Counted from the first letter of the stretch, positions 8,669 through 17,288 are shown. The stretch is 35,461 nucleotides of DNA from an uncultured Bacteroidia bacterium (GCA_903854235.1 CAINVV010000114.1:1-35461), one strand, 5' to 3'. Numbers and translations: made by a program. Notes: generated by a model not told the origin, from the letters alone.

Positions 8669-8869
8669 ATGCAGGAGATCATCGTATACCTATTGATACT
8701 GACAGCAACCATTTTGGTTGGATTCAAAGCCTATAAAACCATTCGAGGCATCACCAATCCCAATCCTTGTGGCGGGTGCGGTAAATCGTGTGAGGGTTGT
8801 CCGGTTGCTCCGCGAAAGAGCGGAGAACACAGAATTGAGAATGAAGGCCGAAGGATGAAGAAAATGTGA
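8669..8869 (+). CDS. FeoB-associated Cys-rich small membrane protein
   Basis: The product is a 66-aa protein. Residues 3-20 form one hydrophobic helix, followed by a short basic linker and a cysteine cluster with Cys at 34, 37, 41 and 44 (PCGGCGKSCEGCP), then a charged tail. This is the layout of the FeoB-associated Cys-rich family that takes the place of FeoC in many anaerobes. The frame is open upstream into feoB, but the ATG at 8669, 8 nt after the feoB stop, starts the helix. It is co-transcribed with feoB. The cysteines may bind Fe2+ or an Fe-S cluster; its role in transport is inferred from the family and position. Confidence 0.9.
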   Translation: MQEIIVYLLILTATILVGFKAYKTIRGITNPNPCGGCGKSCEGCPVAPRKSGEHRIENEGRRMKKM

Positions 8870-8983
8870 GGGTAGAGGGTAGGAGAAGTGAGAACTTTCT
8901 TTGTTATGATTTTATTATGATTTGCCCTATTCAATTTGAAAATAGTCACAAATGCCTATTTTCACCCCAACAATTATTTTTGA

Positions 8984-10237
8984 ATGAAGAAGATTTTTTC
9001 CAATGAGGCCTTTGAGGTGATGCACCTCCGGAATTTCAGGCTTTTTATGATCTACCGGTTGTTGATGACCTCTGCTACCCTTATGCAGTCGGTGGTAGTG
9101 GGCTGGTTGTTGTACAACATCACCAAGAGCGTCCTTTCGCTCGGGATGATCGGTTTGACCGAGGTGATTCCACAGGTGAGCATTGCCCTCTTTGCGGGCC
9201 ATTTTGTTGATCTCTGGGACCGGAAAAGAATTATTTTTTACACCACTTGTTTGATGCTGCTCAGTTCCGCCATTCTCGTGGTTTATAGTTTGCCCTCCTT
9301 TGATTTTCATCAGCTGCTGGGAGTCTTGCCTATTTATGTCACCATATTCATCACCGGACTTACCCGGGGCATTCTAATGCCCGCCAATACCGCCTTGCTC
9401 GGACAATTGGTTCCGCGCCGGTTGCTCACCGGAGCTGCTACCTGGAACAGTACTACGTGGCAGGTTGGTGCCGTGACAGGTCCTGCTTTGGGGGGATTGG
9501 TCTATGGTTTTTTTGGAATCATGCCTGCCTTGATCCTGGTGTTTGGTCTATATCTGGCTTGTACTTTTTTACTGATGCTCATCAAGAGTCCTGGCAAAGT
9601 TACCATTCCGGAAGGGAGTACCGAGGGGATTTTTGCAAGGATGAAAGAGGGAATCCATTATGTTTTCAACAACCAAATTTTGCTTGGTGCCTTTACGCTG
9701 GATATGTTTGCCGTTTTGTTTGGTGGAGCAGTGGCGATGCTTCCTGTTTTTGCATCAGACATCCTCAAGGTTGGTCCCGAAGGGCTGGGAATACTGCGTG
9801 CCTGTCCTGCGGTAGGTGCTATCATCATGTCTGTCTTTTTGACTTTTAATCCTCCGGTCAAACATTCTGGTCCCCTGCTACTGTTCAGTGTCTTTGGTTT
9901 TGGATTGACCATGATCGTTTTTGCCCTGTCGAAAAATTTTTATCTTTCTGCTTTTGTTCTCTTTCTAAGTGGTGCCTTCGACGATGTAAGTGTGGTCATC
10001 CGGTCCAGCATCCTTCAGATTTTCACTTCCGATGAGATGAAGGGAAGGGTCGCAGCCGTAAATAGTATTTTCATAGGATCCTCCAATGAGTTGGGAGCCT
10101 TTGAGTCGGGGGTAACCGCACGCATGATGGGTCTGCTCACTTCTGTGGTTTTTGGCGGAGTGATGACCTTGCTGGTCGTGGCAGTGGCTGCGATTAAATC
10201 TCCCACTATCAGAAGGCTCAAACTTAAGGAAATTTGA
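8984..10237 (+). CDS. MFS transporter, EntS-like exporter family
   Basis: A 417-aa polytopic membrane protein with about 12 hydrophobic helices. The N-terminal part (SNEAFEVMHLRNFRLFMIY) and the loop with DLWDRKR after helix 2 match the MFS_3/EntS-type branch of the major facilitator superfamily. Members export siderophores, macrolides or other small molecules using the proton gradient. A location next to feoAB could hint at a metal-related role, but a 114-nt gap separates them and the substrate cannot be read from the sequence. The ATG at 8984 gives the usual short N-terminus. It converges on yqhD, with a long hairpin between them. Confidence 0.9.
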   Translation: MKKIFSNEAFEVMHLRNFRLFMIYRLLMTSATLMQSVVVGWLLYNITKSVLSLGMIGLTEVIPQVSIALFAGHFVDLWDRKRIIFYTTCLMLLSSAILVVYSLPSFDFHQLLGVLPIYVTIFITGLTRGILMPANTALLGQLVPRRLLTGAATWNSTTWQVGAVTGPALGGLVYGFFGIMPALILVFGLYLACTFLLMLIKSPGKVTIPEGSTEGIFARMKEGIHYVFNNQILLGAFTLDMFAVLFGGAVAMLPVFASDILKVGPEGLGILRACPAVGAIIMSVFLTFNPPVKHSGPLLLFSVFGFGLTMIVFALSKNFYLSAFVLFLSGAFDDVSVVIRSSILQIFTSDEMKGRVAAVNSIFIGSSNELGAFESGVTARMMGLLTSVVFGGVMTLLVVAVAAIKSPTIRRLKLKEI

Positions 10238-10298
10238 AAATTTTTCCGGTCCTCTGAACTTCACTGGTAACTTCACCGGGAAGAATATTTCAACAAGC

Positions 10299-10355
10299 AA
10301 AGAGCGCAAGGTCACGCAAGGATTTTTTTTTCTCCTGCGTTGCCCTGCGCTCTTT
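10299..10355. terminator. Long hairpin between convergent genes
   Basis: AAAGAGCGCA (10299-10308) and TGCGCTCTTT (10346-10355) are perfectly complementary, and the inner parts GCAAGGA and TCCTGCG also pair partly around a T-run. The position between the ends of the MFS gene (+) and yqhD (-) fits a two-way terminator. Its CGCAAGG/GCGC composition resembles dispersed intergenic repeats common in Bacteroidota. Confidence 0.65.
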
Positions 10356-10395
10356 ATCTGAGCTTAATCGTCAGTACATAACCGACCTGCTACTC

Positions 10396-11559
10396 TCAGA
10401 GTTGCAGCGTTAATACTTCCCCGATTTGTGCGACCGTCAAATCTCCTCTTTCGCCTATTCCGGTAAAACCGCGTTGGGTAAATCTGTCGCAGACTACCGG
10501 AATGAAATCTGCACCAATGCCATAAGCCGAGAGTTTGGTTGGGATGCCAAATGATTCGAAAAATTCGACCGTTCTGGAGATGGTTGCATCGATTCTCTCT
10601 TCAGTTGTTCCTGTCGTGATTTTCCAGACCCGTTCACCAAACTGTAGCAGTTTTTCCCGTTTGTTTTCTTTTTTTACCCGCATAATCCCCGGTAAAACAA
10701 TGGCAAGTGTACGGGCGTGATCGATGTTGTGAAAGGCTGTCAGTTCATGTCCGATCATGTGAGTGGCCCAATCCTGGGGAACGCCAGTCCCAATCAGGCC
10801 ATTCAAGGCCATGGTAGCTGCCCACATAAAGTTGGCTGCTGCCTCGTAATCGGAGCGGTCTGCAAGCACTTTTGGTCCCTCTTCTACCAGGGTTACCAGG
10901 ATGGATTCTGCAAAACGGTCCTGGATGGGAGCATCGACGGGAAAGGTGAGGTATTGTTCTATCACGTGCACAAAGGCGTCGACCACCCCATTTGCCACCT
11001 GTTTTTCGGGGAGTGAAAAAACTACAGTTGGATCGAGGATGGAAAATTTGGGCATCACGGCATTGGACATAAATGCGAGTTTTTCCCTGGTCGAGATACG
11101 GGTCACCACGGACCCTCCATTCATCTCTGACCCGGTAGCAGGCAATGTCAGGACACTTCCCAAGGGAATGGCCTTATTGACCGTGTATTTGGAGCGCTGA
11201 GTCAGGAAATCCCATGGATCAGCTCCTTCCCAGCAGGCAGCTGCAGCGATGAATTTCACGCCGTCCAGCACAGACCCACCACCAACGGCCAGAATAAATC
11301 CAAGATTCTCTTTTTTTACGATTTCAGCTGCTTTCATCAGTGTTTCGTAATGAGGATTGGGTTCAATGCCCCCAAATTCCACAATATCAAACCCTTTTAG
11401 GGCTGTTTTAACCTGGTCGTAGACCCCATTTTTGAAGATGCTACCACCACCATAGGCCAGCATTATTTTGGTCTCCGCAGGTACCAGTTTATTCAACTGG
11501 CTTATCTGCCCCTTTCCAAAGACAATATTTACCGGATTATAAAATTCGAAATTTTGCAT
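10396..11559 (-). CDS. yqhD: Iron-containing NADPH-dependent alcohol/aldehyde reductase
   Basis: This 387-aa protein of the Fe-type (group III) alcohol dehydrogenase family follows E. coli YqhD nearly end to end. Shared stretches include NIVFGKGQI, EFGGIEPNPHYETLM, AVGGGSVLDGVKFIAAAA, ANGVVDAFVH and GVPQDWATHMIGHELTAFH. The nucleotide-binding motif GGGSVLDG and the metal ligands (Asp and His in DAFVHVIEQ; His in MIGHE and NIDHART) are intact. YqhD-type enzymes reduce short and reactive aldehydes with NADPH, as detoxification or as an electron sink. It is monocistronic: the next gene upstream on this strand (AraD-like) ends about 210 nt away. Confidence 0.95.
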   Translation of the reverse strand: MQNFEFYNPVNIVFGKGQISQLNKLVPAETKIMLAYGGGSIFKNGVYDQVKTALKGFDIVEFGGIEPNPHYETLMKAAEIVKKENLGFILAVGGGSVLDGVKFIAAAACWEGADPWDFLTQRSKYTVNKAIPLGSVLTLPATGSEMNGGSVVTRISTREKLAFMSNAVMPKFSILDPTVVFSLPEKQVANGVVDAFVHVIEQYLTFPVDAPIQDRFAESILVTLVEEGPKVLADRSDYEAAANFMWAATMALNGLIGTGVPQDWATHMIGHELTAFHNIDHARTLAIVLPGIMRVKKENKREKLLQFGERVWKITTGTTEERIDATISRTVEFFESFGIPTKLSAYGIGADFIPVVCDRFTQRGFTGIGERGDLTVAQIGEVLTLQL

Positions 11560-11770
11560 AAAGGAAATTTAAAATTGTGTATAACATTAATTGTCAAGCA
11601 AGTGCATATTAGTAACTTTCCAAGGAAAATCTATGCAATTTAACTCAAAGCATTGGAAAAAGTTTCACGGAGGGAGAATTTAATCCGATAGGAGAAGAAG
11701 ATACCCCGTATAATCACTGGCGCAGAAAATGGGCAAGTTAGCAGCGTTAGATCGAATTTAGAAATGGGGT

Positions 11771-12430
11771 CTATTCAAAAAAATAGCGATCGAGGAATTT
11801 CTTTTCGACGGATTTGACGGAATTAAGTTGTCTGGTTCTGTAGGCCATCCGTGCGACTTTCTCCATCACAACTGTATGATCAAAGGCGTTATGCACCTCT
11901 TTTCCCCAACAAAAAGGACCGTGTCCATAAACCAATACACCAGGGATGCGCATTGGATCCAAATCGGCAGATCGAAAAGTCTCAACGATTATTTCCCCGG
12001 TCTCTGTTTCAATATCTCTCTCCATCTGTTTGGCAGATAGCGGCTTGGTGCAGGGGATCTCCCCGTTGAAATAGTTTGCGTGGGTGATGCCCAAAGGTGG
12101 AATGCCCAATCCCGCCTGGGCCCAACAACTGGCATATTCAGAATGCGAATGCATGATGGAGCCGATCAGGGGAAAGTTTTTGTAAAGTACCAGGTGGGTG
12201 TTGGTATCCGAAGAGGGTTTGAGTTCGCCTGAGAGAATTTTACCTTCCAGATCTACTACCACCATATCCCCGGGAACCATTTCATCGTAAGAGATACCGG
12301 AGGGTTTAATCACAACAAGACCTTTTTTCCTGTCAATGGCACTTACATTTCCCCACGTATAGATAACCAACCCTTGTTCAAGAAGTTTCAGACTTGCCTT
12401 GTAGACCTGTTGTTTTAAATTCTCAAGCAT
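11771..12430 (-). CDS. AraD-like class II aldolase/epimerase with altered active site
   Basis: This 219-aa member of the L-ribulose-5-phosphate 4-epimerase/class II aldolase family is clearly AraD-like: TWGNVSAID, KPSGISYDEM, SSDTNTHL, HSHSEYASCWAQAG and the metal ligands His94, His96 and His170. Two features are unusual. The residue equal to E. coli Asp120, in THADYF, is Asn119 here (THANYF). The protein also ends at LDRYFFE, so the usual C-terminal HGxxAYYGQ tail with catalytic Tyr229 is missing. No frame restores the tail downstream, so a simple frameshift is unlikely. In AraD, both residues serve as acid/base catalysts. It may bind a sugar phosphate but epimerise poorly, or catalyse another reaction. 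No araA or araB is nearby. Confidence 0.85.
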   Translation of the reverse strand: MLENLKQQVYKASLKLLEQGLVIYTWGNVSAIDRKKGLVVIKPSGISYDEMVPGDMVVVDLEGKILSGELKPSSDTNTHLVLYKNFPLIGSIMHSHSEYASCWAQAGLGIPPLGITHANYFNGEIPCTKPLSAKQMERDIETETGEIIVETFRSADLDPMRIPGVLVYGHGPFCWGKEVHNAFDHTVVMEKVARMAYRTRQLNSVKSVEKKFLDRYFFE

Positions 12431-12530
12431 TGTTTGATTACATATAATTACTCACATCAAAAATGCAAAATTAAATTCAAATCATAAGAAATAGACTTAA
12501 ATTATTTATAAATCGCAATAATCCTAAAAT

Positions 12531-14921
12531 TTATTCTGCAGGCGGAGCTTTGGCATTTTTCCGTTCATCACGGCTGAAATGGTTGAATTTATAGGCGATC
12601 GAAAGGCGAATGGGGAATTTGTTGTGGGTCGAATAGGTCTGGGAGAAGTCGGTACCCAAGATTTGTTCGGTTCTTTTGTATAGCCTCATTACATCTCTAC
12701 CCGAAAAAGTGACGGATAGTTTCTTGTTCAGGAAGCTTTTCCGAATACTTATACCACCCAGGTAACACTCACTGATTTTGCTTTGTGCGGTGAGAGAGGG
12801 ACCATAATAGCTGAAATCGGCCTCCACCGATAGGGTCGGACTAAGGATGACGCCGGCACTGGTAACGCAATACCACTGTTGGTAATTTCTTTTTTGAATG
12901 ACAGGATCGATATTAACCTCCAGTCTGGAATCGATGAAGTCGAGTTTCTCATCCAGTCTAAGCCAGGTGTTGACGATCCAATTGGCATTTATTTCCAGTC
13001 CGAACGTTTTTTCACTGCCCATATTTTCGAACCGGTTTTGTATGATATTGTCGCGGTAAAGCGAACGAATTACCTCAATTTTATCCGTAGTGCTGTAATA
13101 GTAAAGCTCATTTACCAGGTTGATTTTGTGAAGATTGATCAGATAATCGGCGCATACTTTACTGGTTATTTCGTTTTGAAGGTTTGGATTTCCAACTGTT
13201 ACATTGTAAAAATCGTACCAACGGGGCAATGGATCAAGCTGGATGGTTTTTAATTGGTCGGTGCGTCTGGAGAAGTTGAAAAGGAATTCCTGTACCGAAT
13301 CAATTTTATAGGAGACATTCAGTGAAGGATAGAGGTTAAAATGGTGCAAAGGATAACTGTTCTGAATGGTATTCAGTTTACGGTCAAGTAATTCTCCCCT
13401 CACGCCAGCTTTGAATTCGAGTTGTTTGAGTTTGAGTCGCCAGGTTCCGTAAAATGCTTCCACAGATCCGCTGTATTTTGTATCCTGGGTCGTAACGACA
13501 GGAGGTAGCGGATTGGTGAGCGTAGAACGATAACTCTCTTTTTCGGTGTTAAGGGTAACCTGAAAACCGGCTTCCAGATTTCCGGCTTTCCCGAAAGGCG
13601 TATTGTAATCCAGGTTGAATTGATAATTGTTGAATGCTTTGTTCAGCACAGTTGTTTGACTCATTGGTCCGTTTCCATTGGCATCACTCACCTGATTCAG
13701 GTAAGTGTCGTCGTACTTGAGCGAATTCCAAAGGGCTGAGATGGAGATGGACTTCCCGGTAGGGCCGAACTTGTGTTCATACGTGGCATCGGCTCCACTG
13801 TAATGTCCCGTCCTTACATCCCCGTCGGTCGAAACGCTTGATATGGAATGACTTGTCGTGGATTCCATGGTTTGCCAATTGCCATCATTGTTGGTTTGAA
13901 AGGATCCAAAATTACTACTGATCAATATTTTATCGTTTCCTGTCGGCAAAATATCAGCTCCAGCCCGAATTCCTGTGTTGGTTCGTTGTGATTTTTGAAT
14001 TCCTGATTCCGTGAAATCGGTTGGAGCAGCCAGGAAATGGGTGACATAGTCGATGTCACCTTCATTCCTTCTCCTGTTAATGTCAATACCGGAAAAGAAG
14101 CTGATCTTTTTGGTCTTGTAGTTCATTAAAAAATCGGAGGAGTAACCTCCCAGATGGTCACCGGCAACCATGATATTCCCGTTGAAACCATCGGCTGCAT
14201 TTCTTTTGGTGATCAAATTGATGATACCACCTGATCCTGAAGCGTCGTATTTTGCCGAAGGACTGGTAATCAGCTCGATCTTTTTTATTTCAGAGGCGGA
14301 GGTGTTTTCAAGCAATTCGTTGCCTTTTATCGAGGAGGGTTTCCCATTGATGAATACCAGCAGGTTGGTATTTCCGTGAATGGCAATTTGACCGTCAGGT
14401 GATTGGGTGACGGATGGAAGTTTGTGCAATAGATCTGCAGCCGATCCTCCTGCTCCGGATAGTTGATTTTCTGTATAGATGGTCTGCTTGTCGAGGCGGT
14501 AAGAGGTGGCTCCGGCCCGAGCCTGAACCGTAATTTCGCCCAGGGTGCGGGCATCTATGTGAATGGATATCGGATCCAGCTGGAACTCTGGCTGGAGGCC
14601 CGTAAGGGTAAAAGGAGGAGTCGTAACGCTCTTGAATCCCAATAAAGAGAGACGGATCAGGTAATTGCCGGGCTGAATGTTTTGAAAATGGAATTCTCCT
14701 CTCGCATCAGTTACGGCAAGTTGCAGCGGTAGAGAGTCTTTCGGATGAGCCAAAATAACGCTGACAAATTCAAGATTTGCTTTGGTTTCGGCATCATACA
14801 CCCGACCCTTGATAAGTATAGGTTTATCAAGGGCGAAGGCAACTTTGTTTAAGAACTTAAAGCCGGGTAAGGGCACCGAAAGCAGTAATGTAAGGGAAAA
14901 AGATAAAAAAATTCTGCTCAT
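12531..14921 (-). CDS. Outer-membrane beta-barrel (TonB-receptor-like) protein
   Basis: A 796-aa exported protein with a signal peptide at 1-30. A carboxypeptidase-regulatory-like beta domain spans about 35-120 (ILIKGRVYDAET, ARGEFHFQNIQPGNY). A plug-like domain follows at about 150-245, including INGKPSSIKGNEL and SGGIINLITKR. The remainder is long amphipathic beta strands of the OMP_b-brl_3 type. It resembles SusC/TonB-dependent receptors in order but is shorter than SusC, and no SusD partner is adjacent. Its ligand is unknown. It has a perfect promoter -7 box and stands alone, separated by 100 nt from the AraD-like gene, so it may be transcribed with it. Confidence 0.88.
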   Translation of the reverse strand: MSRIFLSFSLTLLLSVPLPGFKFLNKVAFALDKPILIKGRVYDAETKANLEFVSVILAHPKDSLPLQLAVTDARGEFHFQNIQPGNYLIRLSLLGFKSVTTPPFTLTGLQPEFQLDPISIHIDARTLGEITVQARAGATSYRLDKQTIYTENQLSGAGGSAADLLHKLPSVTQSPDGQIAIHGNTNLLVFINGKPSSIKGNELLENTSASEIKKIELITSPSAKYDASGSGGIINLITKRNAADGFNGNIMVAGDHLGGYSSDFLMNYKTKKISFFSGIDINRRRNEGDIDYVTHFLAAPTDFTESGIQKSQRTNTGIRAGADILPTGNDKILISSNFGSFQTNNDGNWQTMESTTSHSISSVSTDGDVRTGHYSGADATYEHKFGPTGKSISISALWNSLKYDDTYLNQVSDANGNGPMSQTTVLNKAFNNYQFNLDYNTPFGKAGNLEAGFQVTLNTEKESYRSTLTNPLPPVVTTQDTKYSGSVEAFYGTWRLKLKQLEFKAGVRGELLDRKLNTIQNSYPLHHFNLYPSLNVSYKIDSVQEFLFNFSRRTDQLKTIQLDPLPRWYDFYNVTVGNPNLQNEITSKVCADYLINLHKINLVNELYYYSTTDKIEVIRSLYRDNIIQNRFENMGSEKTFGLEINANWIVNTWLRLDEKLDFIDSRLEVNIDPVIQKRNYQQWYCVTSAGVILSPTLSVEADFSYYGPSLTAQSKISECYLGGISIRKSFLNKKLSVTFSGRDVMRLYKRTEQILGTDFSQTYSTHNKFPIRLSIAYKFNHFSRDERKNAKAPPAE

Positions 14922-14961
14922 AAAAACAGAACAACTATTAACAAAGTTTAATATTTATTTA

Positions 14962-14969
14962 CAAATATA
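14962..14969 (-). promoter_or_regulatory. Putative -7 box of the outer-membrane receptor gene
   Basis: TATATTTG on the minus strand is a perfect TAnnTTTG match, 40 nt before the ATG. A TTG lies 23 nt further upstream, slightly more than the usual 19-21. Confidence 0.5.
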
Positions 14970-15019
14970 ACATAAATGATAGAAAAATATATCAATATGA
15001 TGATTGATAATGGGAAATC

Positions 15020-15056
15020 AAAAAAGACCGAAATGAATTTGCATTCGTTGTCGGCC
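15020..15056 (-). terminator. Terminator of tnaA
   Basis: On the minus strand, GGCCGACAACGAAT, a 4-nt loop and ATTCATTTCGGTC form a stem with one mismatch and one bulge, followed by six T. It starts 94 nt after the tnaA stop. Confidence 0.8.
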
Positions 15057-15149
15057 CCTTGATCTTCGTTCATGGGGTGTTGCGAATCGGGATAGTTCGA
15101 AATCTGGAAGGCTGAGGTCTGCTGCTACCAGAGGGTTTCGTCAGGCGCG

Positions 15150-16535
15150 CTATTTTTTATCAGCAGGGGCAAGGGCTACGGTAAAATGGCGCAGAATGGG
15201 TGCTTCCTGAACGATCTGATATCCGGCAGTGATAGTGGCCCGTCTGTTGAAAACATTCTTCAGGGCTACAGCCACCACATCCAGGTGCAATTGGGTGTAG
15301 ACCCGGCGTGGGATGGCCAGCCGCATAAATTCGAGTTTTGGATAGCGGTTCTCGCGGGTTACCGGATCCCTGTCGGCCATGATCGTACCCACCTCCACTG
15401 CCCTGATCCCGGCTTCCAAATAAAGCTCGATGCAAAGCGTTTGGGCAATAAATTCCTCCTTCTTAACGTTGGGAAGAAATTTTCTTGCGTCTACAAAAAT
15501 GGCATGACCTCCATAGGGCTGCTGCACAGTGATGCCATGGGCAGTTAGCTGTTCGCCCAAATACTGTACCTGACCAATGCGGCTGGTCAGGTATTCGGCT
15601 TCGGTCCCTTCTTCCAGTCCGACGGCCAAAGCGTTCATGTCGCGGCCAGCCATTCCACCGTAGGTGACAAATCCCTCGAACATGATGTTGAAGGTACAAG
15701 CCTGATCGTACCAGGTTTTTCTGCGGGTGGCGATGAATCCTCCTATGTTGACAATTCCGTCTTTTTTGCTGCTCATCGTCATGGCATCGGCATAGGTGAA
15801 CATTTCCATGACAATCTCCCTGATGGATTTGGTTTCATATCCGGTTTCCCTTTGTGAAATGAACCAGGCATTTTCCGCAAAACGTGCGGAGTCGAAAATA
15901 AGCGGAATTTTGTAATGATCGGCCAGCGCCTTGACCTCGCGCATGTTCTGCATGGAAACTGGCTGACCCCCGGAGGAGTTGCAGGTTAAGGTCAGGATGA
16001 TGAAGGGAATTCGCTCCCGCGGATGATTGTCGAGAACCTCCCTGAGCAAATCGAGGTCTACATTTCCCTTAAATGGATGCAAATTTTCAGGTTCGAAAGA
16101 TTCCCGGATGGTACAGTCGACTGCAGTGGCTTTACGGAATTCAATGTGCCCCTTGGTGGTGTCGAAATGCGAATTGCCGGGCACCAGGTCGCCTTCCCTG
16201 ACCAAAACGGAGAATAGCACGTTTTCGGCCGCACGTCCCTGATGGGTGGGAAGAAAATAGTCAAATCCAAAGATTTTTTTGACAGTATCCTTTAGCCGGA
16301 AAAAGGAGGAAGATCCTGCATAGCTTTCGTCGCCGGTCATGATGGCAGCCCACTGACTGTCGCTCATCGCACCTGTGCCACTGTCGGTAAGCAGGTCGAT
16401 GTATACCTGTTCACTTCGTAGGTTGAAAAGATTGTAATTCGCGTCACGAATCCATTGTTCTCTTTCGGAACGTGTACTTCGGTAGATTGGTTCTACCATT
16501 TTTATTTTATAGGGCTCGGCAAAGGGGATTTCCAT
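15150..16535 (-). CDS. tnaA: Tryptophanase (tryptophan indole-lyase)
   Basis: This 461-aa PLP enzyme splits tryptophan into indole, pyruvate and ammonia. Family motifs are complete: YIDLLTDSGTGAMS, PTHQGRAAEN, DSARFAENAWFI, the PLP lysine in MSSKKD (Lys258) and AGIRAVEVG. Residues that separate tryptophanase from tyrosine phenol-lyase favour tryptophanase: Asp125 in SHFDTTKGH (Thr in tyrosine phenol-lyase) and His450 in LRHFT (Phe in tyrosine phenol-lyase). No tryptophan permease (tnaB) or leader peptide (tnaC) is visible. The 222-nt repeat element begins 8 nt upstream of the start codon, so the promoter must lie in or beyond that element. The pyruvate produced feeds fermentation. Confidence 0.94.
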   Translation of the reverse strand: MEIPFAEPYKIKMVEPIYRSTRSEREQWIRDANYNLFNLRSEQVYIDLLTDSGTGAMSDSQWAAIMTGDESYAGSSSFFRLKDTVKKIFGFDYFLPTHQGRAAENVLFSVLVREGDLVPGNSHFDTTKGHIEFRKATAVDCTIRESFEPENLHPFKGNVDLDLLREVLDNHPRERIPFIILTLTCNSSGGQPVSMQNMREVKALADHYKIPLIFDSARFAENAWFISQRETGYETKSIREIVMEMFTYADAMTMSSKKDGIVNIGGFIATRRKTWYDQACTFNIMFEGFVTYGGMAGRDMNALAVGLEEGTEAEYLTSRIGQVQYLGEQLTAHGITVQQPYGGHAIFVDARKFLPNVKKEEFIAQTLCIELYLEAGIRAVEVGTIMADRDPVTRENRYPKLEFMRLAIPRRVYTQLHLDVVAVALKNVFNRRATITAGYQIVQEAPILRHFTVALAPADKK

Positions 16536-16542
16536 GGAGAAA

Positions 16543-16764
16543 GTGACTAAAGTGAACTAAAGTGACTAAAGTTAGGCATAGGTGCGGATTTAAAATATGA
16601 AGTTCGTCATAACAGAAGTGTACTAAAATGAACTAAAGTTTTGGGAGCGGGTGAAATTGGATCTTTAGGTATCTGCAAATAGATCACGCTTGGCAATCAG
16701 AAGTAAATAAAAGTGCCTAAAGTCGGGAGTTCCAACTCTAGGCACTTTAGTTCACTTTAGTCGC
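16543..16764. repeat. Inverted-repeat element upstream of tnaA
   Basis: A 22-nt arm, GTGACTAAAGTGAACTAAAG plus TG (16543-16564), recurs inverted at 16743-16764 with one mismatch, bounding 222 nt of non-coding DNA. Further copies of ACTAAAGT/AACTAAAG lie at 16565-16572 and near 16620-16640. The right end contains the 56-nt palindromic unit also found at 27683-27742. It occupies the whole tnaA-hydC interval. Confidence 0.75.
16709..16764 (-). terminator. Palindromic repeat unit after hydC (copy 1)
   Basis: On the minus strand, AAAGTGCCTA (16739-16748) pairs with TAGGCACTTT (16710-16719), and GAGTT/AACTC extends the stem inside. TTTTA follows. The unit begins 15 nt after the hydC stop and is nearly identical to the unit after the phosphatase gene at 27683. 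Confidence 0.7.
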
Positions 16765-16778
16765 TTAAACGCACTTTT

Positions 16779-17288
16779 TTACATCTCATGTTTCTCAGGT
16801 CTGACACATCCCTCCTGGTATTCGGCGATGATCTTCCTGATTTGCTGAGGGGCAACACGTCCGTAGACCTTTTCACCCACCATCACCACCGGAGCAAGTC
16901 CGCAAGCACCCACACACCGCAGGCAGTTGAGTGAGAATTTTCCGTCGGGGGTGGATTGCCCTACTTCGATGTTCAGTTGTCTTTTGATCTCGTGCAGAAT
17001 TTGTTCTGCTCCGCGAACGTAACAGGCTGTTCCCATACAGACCGAGATAGGAAACTCTCCCTGGGGCAACATGTTGAAGAAGGAGTAGAAAGTGACGACT
17101 CCATAAACCTTGGCAATGGACATATTCAGTTCGTGGGCGATGAGTTCCTGAACCTCTGCGGGGAGGTAGCCCAGTTTGTGCTGGGCTTCGTGCAGGACGT
17201 TGATCAGTTCCCCTTCGTTGTTCTCGAAAGAGAGACAGATTTCCTTGACTATTTCAATGGTTCTTTGAGATAACTTTATTTTTGGCAT
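16779..17288 (-). CDS. hydC: Bifurcating [FeFe]-hydrogenase subunit HydC (NuoE-like)
   Basis: A 169-aa cytoplasmic subunit of the 24-kDa NADH dehydrogenase (NuoE) family. A helical N-terminal part (about 1-78) precedes a thioredoxin-like domain with [2Fe-2S] ligands Cys84, Cys89, Cys125 and Cys129 (CMGTAC; CVGAC). It is the last gene of the hydrogenase operon, 67 nt after hydA. In Thermotoga-type HydABC complexes, this subunit joins HydB in passing electrons between NAD(H), ferredoxin and the hydrogenase subunit. It carries an extra Cys122, as many homologues do. Confidence 0.93.
   Translation of the reverse strand: MPKIKLSQRTIEIVKEICLSFENNEGELINVLHEAQHKLGYLPAEVQELIAHELNMSIAKVYGVVTFYSFFNMLPQGEFPISVCMGTACYVRGAEQILHEIKRQLNIEVGQSTPDGKFSLNCLRCVGACGLAPVVMVGEKVYGRVAPQQIRKIIAEYQEGCVRPEKHEM

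Noticed and set aside
8975-8982. Perfect TAnnTTTG box before the MFS gene
   Set aside because: It lies 2 nt before the ATG, so transcription would start inside the gene; probably chance in AT-rich DNA.
11700-11775. Frameshift hiding the AraD C-terminal tail
   Set aside because: A T7 run lies at the end, but no frame downstream encodes anything like HGxxAYYGQ, so loss of one or two bases cannot explain the truncation.
15150-16535. Tyrosine phenol-lyase instead of tryptophanase
   Set aside because: Asp125, the AGIRAVEVG motif and His450 match tryptophanase; tyrosine phenol-lyase has Thr, SMERG-type sequence and Phe at these places.
16543-16764. CRISPR array
   Set aside because: Repeats are 9-22 nt, partly inverted, without regular spacers or cas genes.
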